Assembly (NCBI GenBank): GCA_050485645.1
Contig: JBJHBT010000068.1
Span: 1 to 5,053, forward strand
Direction: 5' to 3'
Length of the DNA: 5,053 nt
Origin: JBJHBP01 sp050485645
Lineage (GTDB): Bacteria > Pseudomonadota > Gammaproteobacteria > Steroidobacterales > Rariloculaceae
Both the position numbers and the translations under genes were made by a program. Numbering within the stretch: position 1 is the first letter of the stretch; each line of letters begins with the position of its first letter. Positions 1 to 5,008 of the stretch are shown here, piece after piece. Below the pieces are notes generated by a model. The model saw nothing but the letters and a program-made list of their open reading frames with translations, was not told the origin of the DNA and did not search any database.

Positions 1-2
1 GT

Positions 3-56
3 ATCCAGGGGCACGCCGCCTCGATCAACCCCACCACTTCCAAGGAGTCACCATGA
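3..56 (+). CDS. Possible 3' end of an upstream gene (partial)
   Basis: The third forward frame is open from the window edge to a TGA at 54-56. This stop overlaps the ssb ATG (53-55) as ATGA, the usual arrangement for translational coupling within an operon. The visible tail would read IQGHAASINPTTSKESP. Related ICEs often carry another small conserved gene just upstream of ssb, which makes this plausible. Eighteen codons are too few to identify a family, and the other two forward frames are also open here, so the overlap geometry is the only real support. Confidence 0.35.
   Translation: MQGHAASINPTTSKESP
42..47 (+). promoter_or_regulatory. Ribosome binding site of ssb
   Basis: AAGGAG lies 5 nt before the ATG at 53. 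No other in-frame start codon exists between the window edge and 53, so this site fixes the start of the ssb gene. Confidence 0.8.
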
Positions 57-451
57 GCACGCATTTCTTCGGCGAGGGCAACATCGGCTCTGCGCCAGAT
101 TATCGCGAGTTTGCCAACGGCAACGACGAGCCGCGCCGGCTGCTGCGCCTGAACGTCTACTTCGACAACCCGGTGCCGATGAAGGATGGCACTTTCGAGG
201 ACCGTGGAGGTTTCTGGGCGCCGGTGGAACTGTGGCACCGCGACGCCGAACACTGGAGCACGCTATACCAGAAGGGCATGCGCGTGCTGGTCGAAGGCCG
301 CACTGTGCGCGACGAGTGGGAAGACGCCGACGAGAACGAGCGCGTGACCTTCAAGATCGAAGCGCGCCGGGTTGGCATCCTGCCGTATCGCGTCGAGGAT
401 GTAACGCTGGGTGTCAAGGGACAGGCCATGGAGCAACCCCACGACGAGTAG
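53..451 (+). CDS. ssb: Single-stranded DNA-binding protein, ICE type
   Basis: A 132-residue protein that I recognise as the SSB-like protein of PFGI-1/ICEclc-type elements. It is expected to coat single-stranded DNA in the cytoplasm during replication or conjugative transfer of the element. The OB-fold pattern is visible: strands around residues 31-37 (LRLNVYF) and 53-61 (GFWAPVELW), a helix-like stretch near 65-73, then KGMRVLVEGRTVRDEW (74-89), which matches the strand with the conserved V-x-G-x-x of SSBs, and a last strand at 97-109. Aromatic residues F55, W56, W61 and W68 could stack on bases. It is shorter than chromosomal SSB (about 170-180 aa), with no Gly/Gln-rich linker and no DDDIPF-type acidic tip; it ends EQPHDE. 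The topoisomerase gene follows 246 bp downstream. The family is fairly sure; the role in transfer is inferred from context. Confidence 0.85.
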   Translation: MSTHFFGEGNIGSAPDYREFANGNDEPRRLLRLNVYFDNPVPMKDGTFEDRGGFWAPVELWHRDAEHWSTLYQKGMRVLVEGRTVRDEWEDADENERVTFKIEARRVGILPYRVEDVTLGVKGQAMEQPHDE

Positions 452-468
452 CCGCTGCGCAGGATCGT

Positions 469-500
469 GTGAGCGGCTGGACCAGCCGTCAGCCGCTCAC
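469..500. repeat. 11-bp inverted repeat after ssb, with nested palindrome
   Basis: Arms 469-479 (GTGAGCGGCTG) and 490-500 are perfectly complementary around a 10-nt loop. Nested inside is a 15-nt palindrome, CGGCTGGACCAGCCG (474-488, centre 481), so two hairpins compete for the same bases. It begins 17 bp after the ssb stop. No T-run follows, so a canonical Rho-independent terminator is unlikely. An mRNA 3'-end stabiliser or a protein-binding site would also fit. Confidence 0.6.
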
Positions 501-520
501 CGTGCGCCAGCTCATGCACC

Positions 521-541
521 CGTTATACCAGTGGTATAGCG
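521..541. promoter_or_regulatory. Operator-like near-palindrome upstream of topB
   Basis: A 21-nt symmetric site centred on G531. TATACCA (524-530) and TGGTATA (532-538) are perfect inverted halves, and the symmetry continues to 521/541 with one mismatch (523/539). It is AT-rich in a GC-rich spacer and lies about 157 bp before the topB start. Its size and symmetry suit a dimeric repressor or activator. No clear -35/-10 pair was found around it, so its role in regulating topB is inference. Confidence 0.45.
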
Positions 542-591
542 CCATCCTGTTCCGCCGACATCCACTCACCCGGCCTTCGAGCACCGACCGA

Positions 592-617
592 AAGCCGGTC
601 TTGTGCCGATCCGGCTT
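592..617 (+). repeat. Hairpin in ssb-topB spacer
   Basis: AAGCCGG (592-598) and CCGGCTT (611-617) are perfect inverted repeats separated by 12 nt. GTTTG follows, which is too short a T-rich tract to call a terminator with confidence. It could weakly reduce readthrough from ssb into topB. Confidence 0.35.
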
Positions 618-684
618 GTTTGCTGTCGTGCCGCCCTTGGACCGCCATGCTGGAGCCTGACTCAGAAAGCGCCATGCCATGACG

Positions 685-691
685 AAGGAGG
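685..691 (+). promoter_or_regulatory. Strong ribosome binding site deciding the topB GTG start
   Basis: AAGGAGG lies 6 nt before GTG 698. An in-frame TGA at 680-682 rules out any start further upstream, and the ATGs at 674 and 679 are out of frame. The near-perfect Shine-Dalgarno site probably offsets the weaker GTG initiator. Confidence 0.85.
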
Positions 692-697
692 CCAAGC

Positions 698-2713
698 GTG
701 CGGGTGTATCTGTGCGAGAAACCCTCGCAAGGCAAGGACATCGCCAGAGTGTTGGGCGCCCGGCAGCGCGGCAACGGCTGCTACAGCGGTTCGGGTATCA
801 CGGTGACCTGGTGCATCGGCCATCTTGTCGAGGCGGCACCGCCTGAAACCTACGGCGAACAGTACAAGCACTGGTCCATCGAGCAGTTGCCTATTCTTCC
901 CGAGCGCTGGCGCATCGAGGTCAAGGCCAAGACCGCCGCGCAGTTCAAGATCGTGAAGCAGTTCGTCGCCCAGGCCGGCGAGCTGGTGATCGCCACCGAT
1001 GCCGACCGCGAAGGCGAAATGATCGCGCGCGAGATCATCGATCTGTGCGGCTACCGTGGCCCGATCCAGAGGCTGTGGCTGTCGGCGCTCAACGATGCGT
1101 CGATCCGCAAGGCGCTGACTCAGCTCAAGCCGGGTGGAGAAACACTGCCACTGTACTTTTCCGCACTGGCCCGTTCGCGCGCGGACTGGCTGATCGGCAT
1201 GAACCTGAGCCGCCTGTTCACGGTGCTGGGTCGGCAGTCCGGGTATCAGGGTGTGCTGTCGGTCGGTCGCGTACAGACGCCGACACTGAAACTGGTGGTG
1301 GACCGCGACCGCGAGATCGCACGCTTCGTCTCCATGCCGTATTGGAGCATCGACGTCATGCTGTCCCACGCGAGTCAGTCCTTCGCGGCAAGCTGGATGC
1401 CCCCCGACGGCACCACGGATGCGGCCGGTCGCTGCCTGCAGCAGCCAGTGGCGCAGCAGGCCGCCGACCGCATCCGTGCGGGTCGTGAATCGAAGGTGCT
1501 GTCGGTGGAAACCGAGCGTGTGCGCGAAGCCGCGCCGCTGCCGTTCGACCTCGGCACCTTGCAGGAAGTGTGTTCGCGACAGCTCGGGCTGGATGTGCAG
1601 GAGACGCTGGACATCGCGCAGTCCTTGTACGAAACGCACAAGGCGACGACTTATCCGCGCAGTGACTCCGGCTACCTGCCCGAGAGCATGCTGGCCGAAG
1701 TGCCGACCGTGCTCGACGCACTGCTCGCCACTGATCCCGGCCTGCGCCCGTTGATTGACCGGCTCGACAGGACACAGCGCTCGCGCGTCTGGAACGACAG
1801 CAAGGTAACGGCGCACCACGGCATCATTCCCACGCTGGAGCCTGCGAACCTCTCAGCCATGTCGGAGAAAGAATTGGCGGTATACGCGCTGATCCGGGCG
1901 CACTACCTGGCGCAGTTTCTGCCGCATCACGAATTCGACCGCACGCTGGTAGTGCTCGACTGCGCAGGGCAATCGTTACAGGCCGTCGGCAAACGGGTGA
2001 TCGTGCCTGGCTGGCACCTGGCACTCCCCGGCAAGGGGCAGGATGCGGCGGACGACGAGTCGGCCCAGCGCAGCCAGATCCTGCCGCCGCTGGACATCGG
2101 AGCGCGCTGCGGTGTCGAGCAGGTCGAACTGAAGGCACTGAAGACGCTGCCCCCCAAGCCTTACACCCAGGGCGAGTTGATCAGGGCGATGAAGGGTGTC
2201 GCCAAGCTGGTCACCGATCCACGGCTGAAGCAGAAGCTGAAGGAGACGACGGGCATCGGCACCGAAGCCACGCGCGCCGGCATCATCAACGGCCTGTTGG
2301 TTCGCGGCTATCTGGTGAAGAAGGGCCGCGCCATCCGCGCGTCGGATGCGGCCTTCACACTCATCGACGCGGTGCCGGCGGCGATCACCGATCCCGGCAC
2401 GACGGCGATCTGGGAACAGGCGCTGGACATGATCGAGGCCGGCCAGATGACGCTGGACACCTTCATCGACAAGCAATCGGCCTGGGTCGCGCAGTTGGTT
2501 CAGCAATATCGAGGCACCGTCCTGTCGATCAAGCTGCTCGAAGGACCGGCCTGCCCGGTGTGCGGTGCGGCGACGCGCCAGCGCAACGGCAAGAACGGTG
2601 CCTTCTGGTCGTGCAGCCGCTATCCCGACTGCAAGGGCACGCTGCCGGCCGAATCCTCGACGGGCAGGCGCAGGGCTTCGCGCCAGCGGCGCGCGGCGCC
2701 CAAGGCGTCCTGA
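698..2713 (+). CDS. topB: DNA topoisomerase III (type IA)
   Basis: A 671-residue type IA topoisomerase, close in length to E. coli TopB (653 aa). It cuts one strand through a 5'-phosphotyrosine link, passes another strand and reseals, and so decatenates or relaxes underwound DNA. The N-terminal TOPRIM domain has the catalytic E7 in the CEKPS motif and the Mg-binding DADREGE at 101-107. The catalytic tyrosine is Y319 in TTYPRSDSGYLP, with R321 beside it. SVGRVQTPTL (188-197) and TGIGTEATRAGII (518-530) are further family signatures. The C-terminus has one four-cysteine zinc motif (C619, C622, C639, C645, with the typical YPDCKG) and then an Arg/Lys-rich tail (657-669) likely to bind DNA. No frameshift or lost catalytic residue is seen. 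Next to an ICE-type ssb, it is most likely the element's own topoisomerase, used for replication or transfer rather than chromosome upkeep; that role is inferred. Confidence 0.97.
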   Translation: MRVYLCEKPSQGKDIARVLGARQRGNGCYSGSGITVTWCIGHLVEAAPPETYGEQYKHWSIEQLPILPERWRIEVKAKTAAQFKIVKQFVAQAGELVIATDADREGEMIAREIIDLCGYRGPIQRLWLSALNDASIRKALTQLKPGGETLPLYFSALARSRADWLIGMNLSRLFTVLGRQSGYQGVLSVGRVQTPTLKLVVDRDREIARFVSMPYWSIDVMLSHASQSFAASWMPPDGTTDAAGRCLQQPVAQQAADRIRAGRESKVLSVETERVREAAPLPFDLGTLQEVCSRQLGLDVQETLDIAQSLYETHKATTYPRSDSGYLPESMLAEVPTVLDALLATDPGLRPLIDRLDRTQRSRVWNDSKVTAHHGIIPTLEPANLSAMSEKELAVYALIRAHYLAQFLPHHEFDRTLVVLDCAGQSLQAVGKRVIVPGWHLALPGKGQDAADDESAQRSQILPPLDIGARCGVEQVELKALKTLPPKPYTQGELIRAMKGVAKLVTDPRLKQKLKETTGIGTEATRAGIINGLLVRGYLVKKGRAIRASDAAFTLIDAVPAAITDPGTTAIWEQALDMIEAGQMTLDTFIDKQSAWVAQLVQQYRGTVLSIKLLEGPACPVCGAATRQRNGKNGAFWSCSRYPDCKGTLPAESSTGRRRASRQRRAAPKAS

Positions 2714-2869
2714 TGCCAACGAACCCCTCTGCCGCGCCGGGATTTCACTGACGGCGAGGCAAACCGTCCCGCGCCCCGTGGGACTCCCCAGCGCGCGTCT
2801 CCTTCTGCAACGGTGTGCGCGTTCCGCTTGGCCGATACAGGCCACGGGACGAGAAGGTCGTTTCTCCAC

Positions 2870-2890
2870 GAATGGCGCTCGCCGCCATTC
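2870..2890. repeat. 8-bp hairpin
   Basis: GAATGGCG (2870-2877) and CGCCATTC (2883-2890) are perfect inverted arms around a 5-nt loop, CTCGC. The right arm overlaps the first copy of the 13-nt direct repeat that starts at 2888, so this hairpin belongs to the same structured cluster as the 18-bp inverted repeat. No T-run follows. Confidence 0.55.
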
Positions 2891-2919
2891 CATTGATCGC
2901 TGTTCCTTCCGTTGATCGC
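2888..2919. repeat. 13-nt direct repeat, two copies, 19-nt period
   Basis: TTCCATTGATCGC (2888-2900) and TTCCGTTGATCGC (2907-2919) match at 12 of 13 positions and start 19 nt apart. The second copy ends on the first base of the 18-bp inverted repeat. A third copy 19 nt upstream was looked for and is absent. The spacing resembles paired protein sites, but two copies are too few to call iterons. Confidence 0.6.
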
Positions 2920-2981
2920 GAGGGGTCTCCTGACGACTTGCCGACCCTCCGGCGCTGCGCGAATCGTCAGGAGACCCCTCG
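2919..2981. repeat. Perfect 18-bp inverted repeat with 27-nt spacer
   Basis: CGAGGGGTCTCCTGACGA (2919-2936) and its exact complement (2964-2981) flank a 27-nt spacer. Inside the spacer GCCG (2940-2943) can pair with CGGC (2950-2953). This is by far the longest perfect inverted repeat in the window. Neither side has a T-run, so a terminator is unlikely. A cruciform, an origin or transfer site, or a long RNA stem would fit. No transposase or target-site duplication is seen, so transposon ends are not supported. Confidence 0.8.
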
Positions 2982-3092
2982 GGTCCACGGTACTCGGTGC
3001 CGGTGCCCGCCGGCGAAACAACGGGTTCCTTTTGTGCGCGGATGTGTGCCAGAGGTTTCCGGCCCCAGCCACGAAACGGGTCGGGTGAGATT

Positions 3093-3103
3093 GCTGGACC
3101 AGC
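3093..3103. repeat. 11-nt palindrome also found upstream of topB
   Basis: GCTGGACCAGC is a perfect palindrome centred on A3098. The identical 11 nt occur at 476-486, inside the inverted repeat after ssb, so the same palindrome sits in both spacers that flank topB. Confidence 0.4.
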
Positions 3104-3160
3104 GGCAGGCTTTGACGACGGCCACGCCCTGCAACAGCCCACGGGTGGTGATTCCTCCCC

Positions 3161-3190
3161 GCCGAAGGCTCCCGCCTTCGGCTGCTTTTC
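3161..3190 (+). terminator. Terminator-like hairpin downstream of topB
   Basis: GCCGAAGG (3161-3168) and CCTTCGGC (3175-3182) form a perfect GC-rich 8-bp stem with a 6-nt loop. TGCTTTTC follows, a moderate T-rich tract. It is the first plausible Rho-independent terminator after topB, about 450 bp past its stop, and would isolate the 3504-4995 genes from topB transcription. The T-tract is short and interrupted, so its strength is uncertain. Confidence 0.5.
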
Positions 3191-3251
3191 CCTTCACGCC
3201 AGCGTTCGCTGCGCCGACGCACCACGCTCGGCAAGCAATCGGGCGATCACC

Positions 3252-3271
3252 GCGAGCGGATTTCGGCTCGC
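3252..3271. repeat. Short hairpin
   Basis: GCGAGC (3252-3257) and GCTCGC (3266-3271) are perfect inverted arms around an 8-nt loop. Alone this is weak. It is listed as part of the hairpin series in the gene-free region. Confidence 0.35.
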
Positions 3272-3336
3272 CAATGCACGCCAAGCCTCCGAACCTACAC
3301 CCCATGCGCGCTGACCTCCGTCAGCACCATGCCCAG

Positions 3337-3359
3337 GCAGCTTCGGTCTTCAAAGCTGC
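3337..3359. repeat. 7-bp hairpin just before the assembly gap
   Basis: GCAGCTT (3337-3343) and AAGCTGC (3353-3359) are perfect inverted arms around a 9-nt loop. The right arm ends 4 bp before the run of Ns, so secondary structure may have contributed to the gap. Confidence 0.45.
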
Positions 3360-3363
3360 GGCG

Positions 3364-3373
3364 NNNNNNNNNN
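3364..3373. other. Assembly gap of 10 N
   Basis: Ten undetermined bases interrupt the gene-free region. A run of exactly 10 N is a common placeholder for a contig join, so the true missing length is unknown. Hairpins lie close on both sides (3337-3359 and 3407-3423). Confidence 0.95.
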
Positions 3374-3406
3374 ATCCAGTCCGCTTCGCATCGCTCCTGC
3401 GGACGA

Positions 3407-3423
3407 TCGCCATGTCCTGGCGA
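3407..3423. repeat. Short hairpin after the gap
   Basis: TCGCCA (3407-3412) and TGGCGA (3418-3423) are perfect inverted arms around TGTCC. Short on its own, it belongs to the hairpin series leading to the gene at 3504. Confidence 0.35.
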
Positions 3424-3456
3424 CGATGCTTCGTTCCACCCCACGGGAATCCGCTT

Positions 3457-3471
3457 CATCCCGTCGGGATG
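3457..3471. promoter_or_regulatory. 15-nt palindrome upstream of the 3504 gene
   Basis: CATCCCGTCGGGATG has 7-nt perfect halves around T3464 and ends 32 nt before the ATG at 3504. Its position and symmetry suit an operator for the downstream genes. No convincing promoter could be assigned next to it, so the role is tentative. Confidence 0.35.
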
Positions 3472-3503
3472 TGGCGCTTCCCATCCCTTCATAGGAGAGC
3501 ACC

Positions 3504-3737
3504 ATGTCCTTCGATCCTGTCGCACTCAAGCCCACAGGCCCTTCGGGTTTGCTGGCGCTGGCGTATGTGGGCAAAAGCCTGCCCTTGCAGGTGCTGCGCA
3601 GTGCCGCCGGGCACTACATCGGCACCTTCGACGACGACGGCCCCGTCTCCCGCGAGTCCGTCGAGTATTTCCCGAGCCACGAGGCCGCTCGCCATGCCCT
3701 GGAAACCGGCGCATGGACGCAGCGCCAGTACCCGTGA
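3504..3737 (+). CDS. Small conserved ICE hypothetical protein (77 aa)
   Basis: A 77-residue protein of unknown function. Start ATG 3504 has AGGAG at 3493-3497, 6 nt upstream. The sequence is soluble, with no signal peptide, membrane segment or cysteine. Residues 16-32 are hydrophobic and strand-like (LLALAYVGKSLPLQVLR), then GHYIGTFDDDGPVSRES (36-52) has an acidic turn, and 55-73 (YFPSHEAARHALETGAW) looks like an amphipathic helix. This beta-beta-turn-helix layout with a conserved-looking YIGTFDDDGPVSRES core is what I expect of the small proteins that recur in PAGI-2/ICEclc-like elements, but I cannot attach a named family. It is the first gene after the structured region; the next gene starts 33 bp downstream and is probably cotranscribed. 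Coding is supported by the ribosome binding site and by fit with its neighbours. Confidence 0.75.
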   Translation: MSFDPVALKPTGPSGLLALAYVGKSLPLQVLRSAAGHYIGTFDDDGPVSRESVEYFPSHEAARHALETGAWTQRQYP

Positions 3738-3770
3738 TCCCCATCCATCTATCATCAGGAGAACCTCGTC

Positions 3771-4163
3771 ATGAATCCGATGAGCGAGCAGGCGATCTTT
3801 GACGAGATCGCGCGCAACGATCTGCACTTCTCGAAAGCCCCCGACGCCTTTTTCCACGCCTGGAAGCGCGGCGTCGAACTGGTCGGCCCCGGCCTGTTCG
3901 GCAACGGCACGCAGGAATGTCTGAACCTGGCCGTGGACAAGTGGGACTTGTGCCCGAACGTCGCTGTCATCAGGAAGACCATCGGCGCCATGAGTTCCGG
4001 CGAAAGGGTCCTTCTCGCCGCGATGGTGAGCTTCTACAACTCCAAGGACGGCGGTGCGCTGCTCAAGCGCGTTGGCGTCCACGGCCTGGCCGACCTGGGC
4101 GGCCTGGACCTGGAGCGACGCAAGATCATCGCCGCGCTGATCCTCAACTACACCGGCTGGTAA
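3771..4163 (+). CDS. ICE hypothetical protein (130 aa)
   Basis: A 130-residue protein that I do not recognise by family. ATG 3771 has AGGAG at 3757-3761, 9 nt upstream. A second in-frame ATG at 3780 would remove three residues, but it lies 18 nt from the Shine-Dalgarno site, so the first is preferred. It looks mostly helical and soluble: an acidic N-terminus (1-16), an aromatic-rich segment (DAFFHAWKRGVEL, 25-37), a Gly-rich turn (39-46, GPGLFGNG), two cysteines at 50 and 61, a helix with SSGERVLLAAMVSFYN (75-90), and a C-terminal helix, LERRKIIAALILNY (114-127), ending GW. There is no signal peptide and no catalytic motif. It lies between two other hypothetical genes on the same strand with similar leaders, so cotranscription is likely. 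Function is unknown. Confidence 0.8.
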   Translation: MNPMSEQAIFDEIARNDLHFSKAPDAFFHAWKRGVELVGPGLFGNGTQECLNLAVDKWDLCPNVAVIRKTIGAMSSGERVLLAAMVSFYNSKDGGALLKRVGVHGLADLGGLDLERRKIIAALILNYTGW

Positions 4164-4176
4164 CAGCACCTGCGGA

Positions 4177-4192
4177 CCGTCATCCGTGACGG
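4177..4192 (+). repeat. Small hairpin after the 130-aa gene
   Basis: CCGTCA (4177-4182) and TGACGG (4187-4192) pair around the tetraloop TCCG. A T-rich stretch, GTTTCTTTCC, begins 6 nt after the stem, too far for a good terminator. It lies 13 nt after the stop at 4161-4163 and could act as a weak terminator or mRNA end. Confidence 0.35.
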
Positions 4193-4214
4193 GCACCGTT
4201 TCTTTCCTCCCTCT

Positions 4215-4244
4215 GGGGTCGATCCCCGGCAGGGGATCGGCTCC
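4215..4244 (+). promoter_or_regulatory. Stable hairpin in the leader of the 4270 gene
   Basis: CGATCCCC (4220-4227) and GGGGATCG (4232-4239) pair perfectly around the tetraloop GGCA. In RNA the stem extends to 13 bp (4215-4227 with 4232-4244), counting two G-U pairs. It ends 14 nt before the GGAG at 4259-4262. Possible roles are a leaky terminator, an RNA-processing or stabilising element within the operon, or control of translation of the downstream gene. Confidence 0.5.
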
Positions 4245-4269
4245 GCCTTTCCTCTACTGGAGAACCATC

Positions 4270-4995
4270 ATGAACCCCACTGCCAATCCCGTTTCCAATC
4301 CCTTCGTCCGTGGCTACAACGGCCTTTCCATTCAGCGAATGATCGCCATCGCCTACGATGACGACTGCCCGCTGACCTATCTTCCGCTGCACGCCTCGCA
4401 GTCCCATCTGCGGGACGACCAGATCCAGCGTTTTGAATGCGTCTTCTGCGACGACTTCACCTTGATCACTCAAGGCCAAGCCGTGCCGGATGAACTGGAC
4501 GCTCAATGCCGGAACCATGGCATCGCGCGCACGGTGATCTATGCCGTCATGGCGGACGACTTCGGGACGCCAGTGCATGTCGGCGATACCTATTCCGAGG
4601 AAGCCGCCCGCGACGTGGTGCGGCGTCTGACCTTCGACACCGGCCACTACAGCCGATGCTGGGAGATCAGTTCCGGGCACCTTCCCGAGGAAACGATGCA
4701 GTACCTCGAAGACCTCGCGGACACATCCACGCTCACCGGCCTGTTGTTTGAAGCCTTCAGGATTCCCGACAGCGATGCCGTGGGCGTGAAGTTGATCGCT
4801 ACGCCCTGGACCGACGCCAATCTCGAAATCGCCGATGGCCGCAATGCCCAGGCGCTGCACAACGATCAGACGGATGCGTGCGTCCCCACGCCGCTGCTGA
4901 ACGTGATGCACCTGGCCGCCATGGCGGACGTGCGCATACTGGTCTTCGATCCGAACGCCGCGATACTGGACGGCCTGCCTGTCTATGAAGACTGA
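4270..4995 (+). CDS. ICE hypothetical protein (241 aa), DUF5983-like C-terminus
   Basis: A 241-residue protein. I place the start at ATG 4270 with GGAG at 4259-4262, 7 nt upstream. The frame stays open to a GTG at 4186, but that start has no ribosome binding site and would translate through the 4215-4244 hairpin. The protein is acidic and soluble, with no signal peptide or membrane segment. It has cysteines at 33, 57, 60, 80, 130 and 204, including C57-x2-C60 (ECVFCDDF), which alone does not make a metal site. The middle has a strand IARTVIYAVMADDFG (85-99) and a helix SEEAARDVVRRL (109-120). The C-terminus, MADVRILVFDPNAAILDGLPVYED (218-241), resembles the ending of DUF5983-family proteins found in proteobacterial mobile elements; this is recalled and not searched. 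The gene is followed by a clear terminator, so it is likely the last of its transcription unit. Function is unknown. Confidence 0.82.
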   Translation: MNPTANPVSNPFVRGYNGLSIQRMIAIAYDDDCPLTYLPLHASQSHLRDDQIQRFECVFCDDFTLITQGQAVPDELDAQCRNHGIARTVIYAVMADDFGTPVHVGDTYSEEAARDVVRRLTFDTGHYSRCWEISSGHLPEETMQYLEDLADTSTLTGLLFEAFRIPDSDAVGVKLIATPWTDANLEIADGRNAQALHNDQTDACVPTPLLNVMHLAAMADVRILVFDPNAAILDGLPVYED

Positions 4996-5008
4996 CCCTC
5001 TCCACCTT

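Larger units (their letters stand above)
2714..3503. other. 790-bp gene-free region rich in inverted repeats
   Basis: No convincing gene is seen on either strand. The open frames here lack family motifs, have no good ribosome binding site, run through the N gap or overlap real genes in another frame. The region does contain a series of perfect inverted repeats: 2851-2866, 2870-2890, 2919-2981, 3093-3103, 3161-3182, 3252-3271, 3337-3359, 3407-3423 and 3457-3471, plus a direct repeat at 2888-2919. The longer ones have their own entries. It could be a cis-acting origin or transfer region, a structured RNA, or a long regulatory leader for the gene at 3504. The sequence alone does not decide between these. 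Confidence 0.6.

Noticed and set aside
662..1819. Long open frame on the minus strand, 385 codons
   Set aside because: It lies opposite topB, whose catalytic motifs are complete. It has no family motif, and long antisense frames are expected in GC-rich genes.
2919..2981. Terminal inverted repeats of an insertion sequence or miniature transposon
   Set aside because: The enclosed spacer is only 27 nt, and there is no target-site duplication around 2918/2982 and no transposase.
1976..3142. Long minus-strand open frame, 388 codons, running from topB into the gene-free region
   Set aside because: Over 700 bp are antisense to topB. The rest crosses the 18-bp inverted repeat, the product is rich in low-complexity Arg/Ala/Gly, and no ribosome binding site or family signature is seen.
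2620..3234. Minus-strand open frame, 204 codons, overlapping the topB end
   Set aside because: It overlaps the topB zinc-motif region and has no recognisable motif. Its reading through both arms of the inverted repeat is incidental.
3383..3480. Recurring GCTTC motif (3383, 3428, 3453, 3476)
   Set aside because: A five-base motif at irregular spacing (45, 25 and 23 nt) is too short to separate from chance.
2714..3503. CRISPR array
   Set aside because: The repeats are mostly different inverted repeats, not a regular series of identical direct repeats with spacers. The only direct repeat has two copies.
2815..3774. Plus-strand open frame, 319 codons, across the gene-free region
   Set aside because: It runs through the N gap and overlaps the 77-aa gene in another frame. 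It reads as Pro/Arg-rich non-coding sequence and lacks a ribosome binding site.
4186..4269. N-terminal extension of the 241-aa protein from GTG 4186
   Set aside because: It has no Shine-Dalgarno site before 4186, and a strong hairpin lies within the extension. ATG 4270 has GGAG at proper spacing.
4180..4911. Minus-strand open frame, 243 codons
   Set aside because: It is a shadow of the 241-aa gene, which has a good ribosome binding site, a DUF5983-like end and a terminator on the plus strand.
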